64,000 nt of DNA from Sistotremastrum niveocremeum HHB9708 (lineage: Eukaryota; Basidiomycota; Agaricomycetes; Sistotremastrales; Sistotremastraceae): NCBI GenBank assembly GCA_001630475.1, contig KV419432.1:62001-126000 (forward strand). Direction: 5' to 3'. The notes beneath the pieces are model-generated. The model did not search any database, had not been told where the DNA came from, and saw nothing but the letters and a program-made list of their open reading frames with translations. Position 1 is the first letter of the stretch, and every line of letters begins with the position of its first letter. Made by a program: the position numbers and the translations under genes. Shown here in pieces: positions 52,948-64,000 of the stretch.

Positions 52948-55900
52948 TGCGGTATTCAAGATGTGGTTTGTATTTTTTGAACGAGTGACGGGTGATATAT
53001 ATATGAAACCGAAAAAGGAGTGTTTGACAAAAGGAGAGTGTGCCGTGTGTCCGAGACAGAAACGAGGATCGAGCGAACGGAGGGAAATGGAGAATGAAGT
53101 GGGTCAGCGAGGAGGCGGGAAGAGAGAGGTTCTAGGCGAAGGAAGCCCTTACCGTACCCAACTGCCTCTTATCAGCAATCCACTGTGTGCGTACTGTTCA
53201 TTGTCCCCGGTGGGGTCTTCATCGCTACCGGTTTCTGTTTACCCTTGTTTGCATCACACTTGGCCAAATTGCCAAATATATTACATAAGCGCGCGCTTTG
53301 TTCAACGACTCACTATTGTACCTGCTTTGTTTGTCTCGGAAATTCGAGCGACATATTTTGAAATCTCAGCGCCCACGAGAAACACGACACTGAGACCTCG
53401 GAATGAACCAAATGAATATTTTCGCTAACTGGATCTGTTTTGATCATTGATCAGATCTCAGATCGCTAAGACGAGCCAAGGAACCTTCCGATAACGGATA
53501 GCCAGGGCACCAATCACGGATCACCTTCACACATGCCGCGAACGTGCCGGCAGATTTAGTGCCTGTAAAATTTTTATTCGGCTTGTAAACCACCGCTGCT
53601 TGCGGACAACGATGTTGAACAAACGACTTCTCACGACGAGCGTTCCGTCAAACATTTTTTCTCTAAGTCCTGTGAGCACTTGCGAGCATGCTTCACTGTC
53701 TCATATGATCTGCATCCTAAATTCAGAGCTTTTTTTCCGGAGCCGGAGCCGAAATCGCCGGTCTCAAAATGCGGCTTGCCGGCTACATTTTCTCCCCGAT
53801 CGAAATAAACTCCCCAGATCTAGGTCTTGTCCGCATCTAGAATTACTCAGCTCTTCCTTGTCTCATGTTTAGCAACCTTCAAGACCTTGTCTTACTCCTG
53901 TCTTACACTTTCAAGAACATTAATCGTAGAGAAGGGTGCTAATGCAGATGGCACGAACCAAAGTCCCACCCTCGGCGCGGCTAAATCGTCCGACGTGGTC
54001 ATCTTTAGCATCGTCTCGCAGTATGATCGGCCCATCTCCTACTCATCATATGTCTAACACGACATCAGTAATCGAACTGCTGATGCTCCTCCTTTGTTCT
54101 CATCTTCGATTGCCAATCACTCGATGTCGTCTCCGTGACATCCTCCATCTCCGTCGCTTCTTGTTTCTCCAAACGGAAGGAGGTCGAAACACGAGTTGCT
54201 TTAGCATATGTCTCCAGTTCATGAGACCCCTTGGGCTTCAGCTCGACCATCTCACTTCATACCGGACTCTATAGCCATGTCGGACTGTCGCTGTCATGAT
54301 AGAATTACAGCATGGATGATCCTAGATCAGGCCCCGATGGCGATTGCAGCACAGCTCTAGCGCCCATCTTCAGCTATATCCTTTTCATTCAAGGTCTTAT
54401 AACAAGGACGTTCTCAAAGGTACGATATCTCACAGCCGATACATAAATTCATCTCTGATAGAGCGAACACGACGCTATAGTCCAGAACAAATCAGGCACC
54501 GCCGCCCAGCATAATGCTATAACGAGACCAGACGCGTAAGCACGTTTTTCAGGCTCGTGTTTAAGATATTAATTAGATTTAATGAGTCATTCGCCAGGCG
54601 TCGCTTGTCGTTTCTCGTTCAAATTGCTCCCGGTGCTATCGATATGCGATCAGTGCTATCTATGGCTGATGTCGATGGGGCCTCTAGCTGGTAAGCAATG
54701 CCGCATACTGGGGTGCTTTCCCGACTTCTTCTCCGATCTCCCTTCGTTGCTACAACTCCGAGTGTTTCCGGGACCCTGGGTACTCAGACTGACTGCGTAC
54801 ATGTATGTGACGAACCTGAGTGACTTCCGACCTTCCCCGTCATCGCCTCTTGGACAAGCTCTTGGACTTGGAACCTACCTCAGTCGAGCTATGATTACCC
54901 TTGAGAAAGCTTTCTTGTCACGATTGACAGCTATGAGTGACCTTGTCATCTGCTTCGGATTCTGTCTCAGCTCGATGACTACGTGTATGGCACCGTCCGT
55001 CGTGTGAATGAGCATCTTCTCGACTTTCTCAGTATTACCAAGCAAAAAGACTATGAGTTTCTCTCCTACATCTATATGGTCCGAGTGGCGAATTCAGCAT
55101 GAGAATGTGCGACTTTCGTGGGAATACTGGGCGTGGATGATACAAGACCTTGAAACCTACCAGTTGCTTAGCGTCGCGTAGCTCATCCCCATATGCGATC
55201 CTATCGCTACACGTTCGACAGCTTGAGTGATTTCGCAGTGGCGGTCGACTTGCTCCCTGGACTTATCGCGAGTTGCGCAACACATTCACGTCACCGTCGA
55301 ATCGATCCCAAAAATACTGAAACAGTGTCTTCTCCATTGCTTTAGATGGTTATTTGTCTGGCCAGCCTGATTAGCTCTGAATCGTACTTTGCAGATGAGA
55401 TATTTTCAATTTAACAGCCATGATATACTCTCTGGGTCAAACCCCGCTCAACGCAGTCTGACAATAATACCACTTGTTTACTTTCCCATTTTAAAAACAA
55501 AAATCTTGGATATCTGCCTCCTAGTCGGAGAGGGACTCCGATTCGGACGAGCGGTCGGCCATGTACGGCACACAAAAAACTCGTTCTTACTAGTTTGAGG
55601 TCCTAACCATTGATCTGATTGATATGGTATCGAAGATATGCGTTTCTCGAGGTTGATGCCCGAAACTTTGTTTCCTGAGTTTCTCGGAGTGTGCGCGATG
55701 AACGTACCGTCCACAGGCCCTTGCGTCATGGTCCTACTCACCACTCCTCGCCCCAAACACAGAACGAAAGTCTATATCGAAGAGGTGATCGATGATCGGC
55801 CATCTTGAGACGGGATGAGCTGTGTGTCCGCTTTACGGCATTCGGAAAACAAAAGAAAACCTCTGGTATCGATTATTTGAAAACCCCTTTTCATTGTTGA

Positions 55901-56968
55901 GTCTGTTTGCTTCCGAGTCCGCCGAAGGACTGTGATCACTGAAGCTCCACTTTCATTCCTTGTGATCCATGAATCTCTGTGATATGGTCTAGCCGGGACG
56001 CTCGAGCAAGTATATTCGATGCAATGGTTTTTCACGATCAAGGCTATGTGTGTTTTCGAAATGGTGCGAGAAACCCAACATAGCATCAGATATCCGTCAA
56101 ATTTGGATGTGAGCTTGTTTGCTTGAGTCCTGGCCGAGTTACGTGAATCACCTAAATCAGTGTCTCTTTATATCGAGCTTCACAGGGGCTGCCTGGCATC
56201 GGTGTCTTGATAAACTGCAGAGACTGAATATCGGAGCTCCGACTCAATGGTCGTGGCGTCCAGAGTTCATAGCTAACACCAAGAATATCATATTCGAAAT
56301 CCTTTTCGTCCACTGACTCCAGACTTCTCACTGATCGAGTGGCCGTTCTGGCGCAAGCTCTGATGCTTCTCTGACGCTCAGGAGTGGCATCGATAAGTTC
56401 TGGCCGCAGATCCAAGTTCCATGAAGTGCAGCAACTGAGAAATTATTGCACTCCATCGTCGGACCGGAGTCGCCGGTGACTTGAGAAATCGCCGAGCGCT
56501 ATCGGCAAGTTCCTTCGCTTCGGCACTTTGATGTCGGACTTTCAATTTCAAATGAACAGCCGCCAGTCCCGGTCGCGAAAAGCAGCTATGGGTGGCTGTG
56601 CACGTCCAGCTGTCAAGGACGTCCAGCTCGCTCTTGACCACGATGAGCTCTAACTAACGGACGACTCCAGAGTGAAACAGCCCACTCGAGCATCGCAATG
56701 TTTTTCGGGCAGCACTTGCATGTACTACATGGGAGTGTCTATCGCGAATACATCGTTCATCAAGTCCGCGATCAAAATTTACTAAAGGCGCCTGTCCGAT
56801 TCTACACAAAACAGTTCGTCCATGTCACATAGTACACTCAATTTTCCACCAAAAGTTGCGGCAACTCCACTGGAGTCATTGCCAAGGTCATCGCGGCATA
56901 GTGCGAGCTTGAAAACTCGGATCGAAGCACCCCTGCCGATGATCCTGCTACTGGAACAAGTGGCCGGA
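52948..56968. other. Gene-poor 4.0 kb region
   Basis: No gene with family support. A 141-residue plus-strand frame at 54582-55007 and other short frames show no motif and no consistent joining exons. The region could hold decayed host genes or long non-coding transcripts; I cannot tell which. Confidence 0.45.
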
Positions 56969-57694
56969 CTACGCGCCGTGGAATTCGTTCCATACAGCAG
57001 GTTGACCTGGGATCTGGTTCCTGTTCAACATCGAAGTAAATACCGCCAGACGTTGTCGCAACTCTTCGATTTCGCGTTGAAGTTCTCTGTCGATATCATG
57101 TGAGTCGGTGGTTCCATTCATATCTTAGATTTCAGCGCACGCGATTTGTTCCCTATCTTGTCTTGATAGAACGAATGAGCACAGATTGTGTGAAAGCGAT
57201 CAGAGAGGGGATGCTTACCTCATTGCGTCCGCGGCTCGGAAGAGAAGATTTGCTTGGGTACTGGCCGTTCCTTCTACGTTGAAACCGCGCTCCTTCAGTT
57301 CATTCTTGATCTGCTGGAGAGAATCGGCCTTCCTATCCTTGCACCTCTTCTCTATCTCCAGTCGGCTGGTCCGCTTTTCATGATCTCTGTGTACCACGCG
57401 ATTTTCGGGGCCCCCATTCGAGATATAGTTTGATGGGGCGCTAGGCAGGATATGGCGTTCCATCGGACTTTCATATGAAGGGGCTGCATGCACTCATTTA
57501 GTCAGGATAAGTGAGTCGGCATTCTACGCACTGGCACCACTCATGCTCTGGAATGTCCTGAAGTTGAGGGGCGCACGGTCATCGGTCTGCAGTTCAGGTG
57601 TCTGCAGCCAGGGAGAGAGGGCCATCGATTGGGAATGACTGCTGCTACCTTGCACGAAACTCTGTTTACGTTGAGTCTCTCGAGATGGATACAT
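56969..57694 (-). CDS. bHLH-leucine-zipper-like protein, paralogue 2 of 3
   Basis: Four exons, complement of 57532-57694, 57219-57483, 57141-57161 and 56969-57086, sum to 567 nt, 188 residues. ATG at 57694 (MYPSRETQRKQSFVQGSSSH). A disordered N terminus leads to the basic helix (RTSRLEIEKRCKDRKADSLQ), loop (ERGFNVEGTAST), helix 2 (QANLLFRAADAMR) and zipper-like heptads (QDREQIAELQREIEELRQRL). The 21-nt exon 3 encodes QDREQIA and is essential for the heptad register. The three paralogues share CK(D/E)(R/K)K in helix 1 and A-N in helix 2. It lies tail-to-head with paralogue 3 on the same strand, 1.7 kb apart, suggesting local duplication. Probably nuclear; target genes unknown. Confidence 0.75.
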
Positions 57695-59390
57695 GATGTG
57701 ATCGGTCTCTAGAGAAGCGTGCTGTCAGTGGATAAGGACCCAGGCTGATCCAAGTGACGACGTACGATATAGGGATGGGGATTCTGGTCACCCTCGTGCT
57801 CCGACCCTTCCTTTTATCATTGAGCTTATGGATCAAAGCTATGCTCTTCTGCCAATCACTGAGTCGCGGTGCTACCCGCGTCCGCCCTCCGATAATAACT
57901 CGGTTCATGTCAACTGCATGAGCTCGGACTCGTGTAGGGTTTCTGCTACCCCTCATTGAAGCTGACACCCTCAAGCGCACGAGCTCTCTGATCTAGAGGA
58001 ACCTGATCTATGGTCAACAGAAGCCTCGTTTGCATGGCAATATCCCCAGGACAATATACCTAGTCTGGCAGGTCTTTCATCAGTGTTGTTCAAAGCTCTC
58101 GGCTACGCTGAGAGGGTCATTGGCGCACAGTGCCTGCATCAATCCGATGCCTGTCACCGCCTGGTCTGAGACTGAGCTCAGGGGCTTGCCCACTTTGTGG
58201 CGTGAGTAATCTAATGCGTCACCCCGGTCATTTCTTGCTGACTTTTCGACTGTTATCAAAAAACAGGATCCCTATCTTCTATCATATATCCAACCGATGC
58301 TGAAGAGTGTGACAGCCTGTGTGAACTGACAGGCACCTCGTCATACCGATACTCGGCTCATCACATTTGCCATCTATGGCAGACGTGCTGGAAGCAAACT
58401 CCTTCACTCGGAGCGAACGACGGAAGATCTTCCGCCACCAAACCATCCGAGGTATCTGGCGATGCTTTGAGCATCAATTGGTCGCCGCGAATTGGTTGTG
58501 TCGTTCTTTGCTCAACGAATGTAGGAAGCGAGGGCCTACCCGTGAATGACAGTGCTCCACATCGACGAACATACCTCTGTCGTCCGCTTCACATGGTCCT
58601 ACACCTTCGGAATACTTAGTCATGGGGATGCCCTAGCAGTAGAATCAACGAGAACGATAAGCCTGCTGTCGCTCAGTTACCATTCAATCCTCTTCCCCTT
58701 CAGGTACGATCGTATGGACGATCGTGCCTCAAGCTCTCGGGAGATCCAGGATTCTATCCAATCGGTCAACAACATATGCCGCTTCAAACTTTGACGAAAT
58801 GCAGCTCGAACTGAGTGAACCCACTACGTACTTTTCATTTCCGAATAGCCCGCAGCATACTGAGCCCAGCGATTCTCATCAGGAGATTCATCTGGCACAA
58901 GCCGCCCTATCTCCGGTTTCTGAGTATGAACAACCCCTGCATCTTCTTCTATGTGGACTGAGCGAGAGTTACCATGCTTGGGTAGGTCATGCCTTAGGGA
59001 CGCGCCTGAGAGGCTTCCGAGAGGAGAATGCGAAAGTCCATATGTCTTAAATAGGCATTGTCCGCTCCGCCCATCCGCTCAGATTGATATAATCTCGAAT
59101 GCAACCTGATTTGAGATCTGAAGCTTTGGTTTTCTATGTCGTGCCTCCACCTTTCATTCATCTTACCTCAAGCGCAGCCCCGGCGGCTATTCGACCGCCC
59201 CTGATCAGCGAGCCCATTCGAAATTAGATCGACAGTGTAACAAGAGTCGTTCATCGGTATTATAACTACATCGTGTTACATGAAATATAAACAGTTTCTC
59301 CGAGAATGTATTCGCAGAGCGTCAAGACGGATGCAACATGATTCAAGAAAGATATAATTAAAAAGACAAATCCAAGATACGATGAGTGAT
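57695..59390. other. Intergenic between two bHLH-like genes
   Basis: About 1.7 kb. One plus-strand frame at 58724-59050 (listed separately) has protein-like composition. No other coding support was found. Confidence 0.45.
58724..59050 (+). CDS. Weak candidate open frame, unknown
   Basis: 108 codons from an ATG at 58724, acidic and Ser/Pro-rich in the middle (FDEMQLELSEPTTYFSFPNS), ending in REENAKVHMS. No domain, no joining exons and no homology recognised. It may be chance or the 3' exon of an unresolved gene. Confidence 0.2.
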   Translation: MPQALGRSRILSNRSTTYAASNFDEMQLELSEPTTYFSFPNSPQHTEPSDSHQEIHLAQAALSPVSEYEQPLHLLLCGLSESYHAWVGHALGTRLRGFREENAKVHMS

Positions 59391-60222
59391 TTAAAACAGA
59401 GATTGAGTTGGCAAGCTGCCAAATTGTTCGTTCGACATCGCAGGCCAAGCTTGAGGTGATGCAAAGTTTCGCCGATCGGTAGCTCGACCTCCCATGAGCT
59501 GAATTTCGGCACGTAAAACTCTGATTTCATCCTGCAGCGCCCTATTGACTGATGATCAACACCATGAGGTATACAGGTACTGTTTCACATACCTCAGCTG
59601 CCCTCTTTCCGATCTATGGATATGGGTTTGGTATTAGTATCAGGAAGAGCTCAAGAGAACAGCAAGAGGGACGCACTTCATCGTTTCGGCTGCTTTGAAA
59701 AGTAGATTGGCTTGGGTACCATCAGTTCTGTGGACGGGTTGCCCTCTTAGCTTCATCTCTTCTCGAATCTTATCCAATGATTCTTGTTTCCTTTCCTTGC
59801 ACCTACGTTCTACTTCGGTGCGCCCACGTCGCTTGCTGCCGTCGAGAGAGGGATTGAAGTAGGTGTTTGAGCTTGCTTCGAGAACAGAGTTCGCAGGACC
59901 ACTCGAACCGTACGGATTATATTCGCCTGAAAGTGTGTGGTGAGTTACAAGGATGATAGATTGACGGTCGTCATACCGTCATCAGCGAGTGAGCTCAAGG
60001 GTGAATACGTAGGAGAGTATGGTGGCAGATTGTCGGGCTGGGTGATTGTGAGCTGTGGGCCCAAATTGTGGGTTGGATAAGCAGCATTGTTGGATGGAAT
60101 AGCATGAGAACTTCGAGAAGGATTGGTGTTGAAAGGCATGGGTCGACGTTGAGACTGAACTCTGCCTTTATCTATGCGTCAGACAGTTATAGCTGGAGAT
60201 AGCAGGTGACGTACTATTCATG
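59391..60222 (-). CDS. bHLH-leucine-zipper-like protein, paralogue 3 of 3
   Basis: Five exons, complement of 60216-60222, 59977-60171, 59677-59926, 59593-59613 and 59391-59541, sum to 624 nt, 207 residues. The first exon is only 7 nt (ATGAATA), giving MNNKGRVQ; a start at 60139 (MPFNTNPSRSSH) is the simpler alternative. Residues to about 85 are Pro/Ser/Asn-rich. The conserved part reads KRRGRTEVERRCKERKQESL, loop (RGQPVHRTDGT), helix 2 (QANLLFKAAETMK), then SERGQLRALQDEIRVLRAEI. The 21-nt exon 4 encodes SERGQLR, matching the same-sized exons in the other two paralogues in position and phase. Longest and most basic of the three. Confidence 0.75.
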
Positions 60223-61873
60223 AAGGTGCGTCGTCGGTCAATCTCGAGTCAGTCGAGTTCTTGGGGAGAGCTCGAGTTCTGACTTGATAGCCATCCATAT
60301 ATACGGCAAGGCTAAGAAAAATCTGTGTTTCATTCACCGCTTAGTCGCCTATCACTGACTTTCTGTAAGCTTGTGGGCACTGCATGAGCTCACGTATGAG
60401 AAGTTGCGTCTTTTGGGAACAAGGCCTCACAAGTGAGAGAGAGCCAACACGTGCACTGGGCAAGGCACTGGGAGGCGATGATTTTCGGCAAGCGCCGGCG
60501 TCACGGCTCAATGAGGTCGGCATTTGCGCCTTGTCCGGTGTTCAAATCAAAGCTTGAACGGACTATATCGATCGCACCATCGATTTCTTGCTCAGCGTCT
60601 ATCGATCGCCACGCCAGATGGTGTGCAAAATTTTCTCCGGCGTATGTCTCTCCGGAATCGGTCAGGCATTTTCAAGACATGATAAAGATATTGCTATAGG
60701 ATAAGGACCCCGAGGTCTAGTAAAGGTATCTCATATCTTCAAATGTCTACGGTCTTTGACTCTGACTGATTGACTGTTTCATGTATAGGCTCTCTCACAA
60801 GGAAATCCTCCCCTCTCTCATCGACAGAAGGATTGCAAACTCAGCTGATCGGGCTCAACCCTCATTCTGGTTTCTCTCGAGCGTTCATACATAAGGACTT
60901 GACTTGATATGAAAATCGAAACAGCCTTCGATAGAGACAGCCCTTGGTGCCATCTCTGTCGAAGGTTCACAGTGCTGAGGTCCTGAGACCGATGGGTAAC
61001 GTTGCAACTCGGACTCGCAGCGACAGACTTGGACACAATGAGAGACAACCCGTGCTCCAGCGGCCTCCCTGCAAACTGCGTGTACGAGCTTGATATAGCC
61101 GTTGAGCTCAACCCCAATCACTGGACCTGGATCCCACGCCATGTATTTTGCACCGTTGCTTCCGTACTATTCCGCTTCTATTATCTATAGGGGCGGCCTA
61201 TGTCAGCAGGAACTGGGCGTCTGCGAGCCTCGTGCAGATGGCATCAGGAACTCGCATCAGTTGAGAATATATGTCTGAGCTGCAGGAACTTGCACTGAGT
61301 CGTAGGTGTTTCACCAATTAAATAGAACAAGCCGCCACAAGGCATGCGCGCATTCTCAGTCTCAATTCGGATTCATAGCAGATGAAGGTTGTGGATTGGC
61401 ATTTGAATCGGATTGAATAGTGGATTTGCCGTCATCTTGTCAATTTATCCCTCAAAGGTCTCCCGATTTCAGGCGACAGATCAGACAAGTCCTGGGACAA
61501 GTGTCAAGAAGCGTCGTCTCCATGAGATTCGATGAGTATCATTCAGGGAATTGTGGCGTAGAAGCAAGCGTGGATATACTGGAGACATTTCAGGGTACTG
61601 TATTACGATACGTCGATAACGATCAGTTCGGGATCGAGTAGGATTTGTATGGTATCAAGATCTCCGTGGTTTTCTGTCGAACAGGGCCCATCTTCCCAGA
61701 TGAGCATTCACCCGAGTAACATGCTTCCGTAGGCTATCGATATCAGGACCCGCACAGCTTGCAGATTTTTTCTGAAACGCCAGCGCTTATGAGTTCAGGT
61801 AACCAGAAAGCTCTCATTGGGGTCCGAAAATTGGACTAGGAAACAAGACCAAGGTGCATACGTGACAGCAAAG
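60223..61873. other. Intergenic, no supported gene
   Basis: About 1.65 kb between bHLH-like paralogue 3 and the end of the clathrin light chain gene. Short frames only; none has a motif or splice support. Confidence 0.5.
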
Positions 61874-62878
61874 CTAGTAGCCGGAAGCGCCTGGAGCATG
61901 TTCACCCTCCCTCTTCAATCTCAAAATGACTTCTTTGAAGCGAGTTAAATCGCTGCTACCTGGACCTGACCGCGCAAGAGTCTTGGATTGCGAGTTTTCG
62001 AGTTCCACAAGGGTGGCGATGCGAGACCATGTCGTGCCAGCAGACAAAGAGTCTGTGAGGGAAGACAGATATTCTGCCTCCGAGTCTCTGTAAGATGGGC
62101 GACAGGAACGGTCAGAGCGACTCAGACCGATACGGAATACAACACCCACTTATTGGACTTGATGTTCTTGGCTTTCTTTGCGTTGTATTCTTCGTAGAAC
62201 TGATCGATGGACCTTTCGGCCTTCGATATGGTCTCTTCCCGTTTTTTCACGGACGCTTCGTCTCGTAGCCGGATTGCTTCCGCCTGCTTCTCTCTCCATT
62301 GCCTGTAGAATCATGTAAGGGTGAGATGCGGTTAACGACACAGAGAAGACTTGCTTGATGACTTCGGGCTCTTCTTCGTCCAGCTCAGCTGGGTACACTG
62401 GAGGGTTTGCGAACACCGGTGGTTTGGACAACAGAGCAGATGCAGTCGGCCGAGGCGCAAATGTAGGGGTATCGGTTCCAAAGGTGGGAGCCTGAGGAAT
62501 TGGCGGAGGTAGGAAAGTGCTCTATACAATCCAGTCAGCGTCTTGCTAGACCTCGATGAAATGGTACTGGCGCACCTGAGGCTCTATATCCGGAAATTCA
62601 CTTTCAAACTTGTCTATCTCATCTCCTCCAGTCACCTTCACCTCTCTGGGCGCAGAAGGCTCGTCGAAGTCAAAGCTGAAACCGTTGCTGGGGGGAGCGG
62701 GTGCAGCAGCTGCGGGAGCAGACGGAATGTCTCCATCTAGCCCCTCGATGTCGGGGAATGCTGAGGCGGCGCGGTCGAAGTCAATATCACCGGTACCGGC
62801 GCCAGCGTTGCCATTGCCAGATGACGAGAACTGTTCTCCAAGGATGGCGGATTCGCGAGCTAGGAAGTCCTCAGACAT
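61874..62878 (-). CDS. CLC1: Clathrin light chain
   Basis: Four exons, complement of 62576-62878, 62355-62521, 62150-62302 and 61874-62087, sum to 837 nt, 278 residues. ATG at 62878 ([17 protein letters not shown]). Acidic N-terminal half with [15 protein letters not shown], a Pro-rich stretch ([14 protein letters not shown]), then the heavy-chain-binding helix ([40 protein letters not shown]) and a conserved C terminus ([42 protein letters not shown]). It coats vesicles in endocytosis and TGN traffic. Intron 2 (62303-62354) starts GCAAGT: only this GC-AG intron joins VIK to QWREKQ in frame; the nearby GT gives the wrong frame. Confidence 0.95.
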
Positions 62879-64000
62879 GTGAGCGCGTTTTGTGTTTGTG
62901 TGTATTTGGCTGACGGTTTGAACCGCCTTTGCTTCGTCGGTCGAAAAAAGTAGGCATATTTCTCCTGTGTGGACTCTCTCGAACTAATCTCTAGTCGGGC
63001 AGAACTGTGTCAAAAGTCTCTTGAGTCTTGCTAGCCTCAAAAAATCGGGCTAAATTAAGCTGAGGGTCCCCACAACCTGTTCTCTCATCGAACGCGAACC
63101 AAGCAACTGTTTAAATTTCATCTGTCGCGCCTTGCTCACCTCAACAGGAGATATAGTCTGGATTGAAAAAGTCTAAAATTCAGTGTATAACTTAGAGCTA
63201 GAAGATATTCCTCTCTAATTCTTGGATATCACATGCCGCTTTGGAAGTTCACCGGCACTCAGAGTGCTACAGGTTCTTATCTCGAGCTCGGGGTTGAACC
63301 TTTTCTTGTCAATAATCGGTGAAAATCTTCTCTGCGCATCATCTTTACGTTATCGTGAGTAAGTAATAATCATCTTGTCATATCCCTTTGTCCACCGCAG
63401 ACCCCGGACTTGGCCTCGATGCAACACTATCTGGGTCTTTGTTTGCTGGCGGCGCTGAGACATCGAGATAGAATGCATATGATCGTTGGCAGGAGTTTTG
63501 ATGTTGCACCATGGGCTTGGGCAACTCTTTTCACCCGAAAGTTGCGACATTGTGTCACAGAACAAGTTCTTCTAAAAGTCACTCACTTGTCCATAAGCTG
63601 ACATTCCTTGTACAGATCTGAGAACAAAGCACTTAGAGCTATGAATACACCGGGTTCTGATTGAATCCCGCAAACAGGGGCTTTTCACTGGCCCGGCTCG
63701 CCAGGTCACGGTGTGATTGTCTCGCCATTCATCGCGCAGCCTTGTAACTGCTTCATTCATTGGTCGATTTCCGATGATGCCATATCTCACAGTCTTTATC
63801 CTTAGATTACATTCTTGAAATACGGTGCCTTGTGTGCTTGTCTTCCCTGAGCGAACGATTGAACAACTTTCAACGGCCTATGGACTCCTATCACGCCTGG
63901 TTGCGATTGTTATGCGGTCATATCCGGTCAACAATCTACCGGGATATCAAGAATCAAGAAAAGAGGCCTACTAATCGTTTACTCCTGTCGCATCGTGTCA
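62879..64000. other. Right-edge intergenic region
   Basis: About 1.1 kb upstream of the clathrin light chain start. No supported gene; likely CLC1 promoter and flanking DNA. Confidence 0.5.

Noticed and set aside
54582-55007. 141-residue open frame on the plus strand
   Set aside because: No signal, domain or plausible neighbouring exons; composition not convincing as a gene.

Overview
The window looks like nuclear DNA of a basidiomycete fungus, most likely a tremellomycete (Cryptococcus/Kwoniella/Tremella relatives). The reasons are dense ~50-nt introns in almost every gene, fungal-only genes (pentafunctional AROM, GH71 alpha-1,3-glucanase, a DUF6535-type membrane protein), and a 36-residue mating-pheromone precursor that starts MDSFT and ends in the prenylation box CVIA, the pattern of tremellomycete pheromones. 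I saw no tRNA, rRNA, CRISPR array or intact transposon. All gene models were read by eye from frames, splice signals and family motifs; where exon coordinates are given I checked that the exon sum is divisible by three.

Layout. 1-1.1 kb: 5' part of a secreted GH18 protein running off the left edge. 2.4-9.1 kb: a large Bem2-like RhoGAP. 10.7-12.2 kb: a mitochondrial carrier. 12.5-13.4 kb: a Ser/Thr-rich single-pass membrane protein. 14.2-15.2 kb: a RING protein. 15.2-19.6 kb: gene-poor DNA with a perfect 60-bp inverted repeat. 19.6-20.2 kb: a small bHLH-zipper-like protein. 20.8-25.9 kb: AROM, head-to-head with a class III CoA-transferase (26.1-27.9 kb). 28-29.6 kb: an orphan, probably nuclear protein. 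30.5-32.5 kb: a cytochrome P450. 33.5-36.8 kb: a DUF6535-type membrane protein. 37.5-48.4 kb: two paralogous secreted agmatinase-like ureohydrolases enclosing the head-to-head pair PEX1 / 3-ketoacyl-CoA reductase. 49.4 kb: the pheromone gene. 51.1-52.9 kb: GH71. 53-57 kb: gene-poor. 57.0-57.7 and 59.4-60.2 kb: two further bHLH-zipper-like paralogues. 61.9-62.9 kb: clathrin light chain.

Most genes are housekeeping: aromatic amino-acid synthesis, peroxisome biogenesis, very-long-chain fatty-acid elongation, endocytosis, polarity signalling and wall remodelling. The most unusual items are the unannotated-size pheromone gene, a three-member paralogous bHLH-zipper-like family whose members all carry a 21-nt microexon at the same place, the perfect 60-bp inverted repeat carrying a CRE palindrome, two frame-supported GC-AG introns, a 10-nt microexon, and a block at 40-48 kb where introns in three different genes share a GTACGTCCCC-type start.
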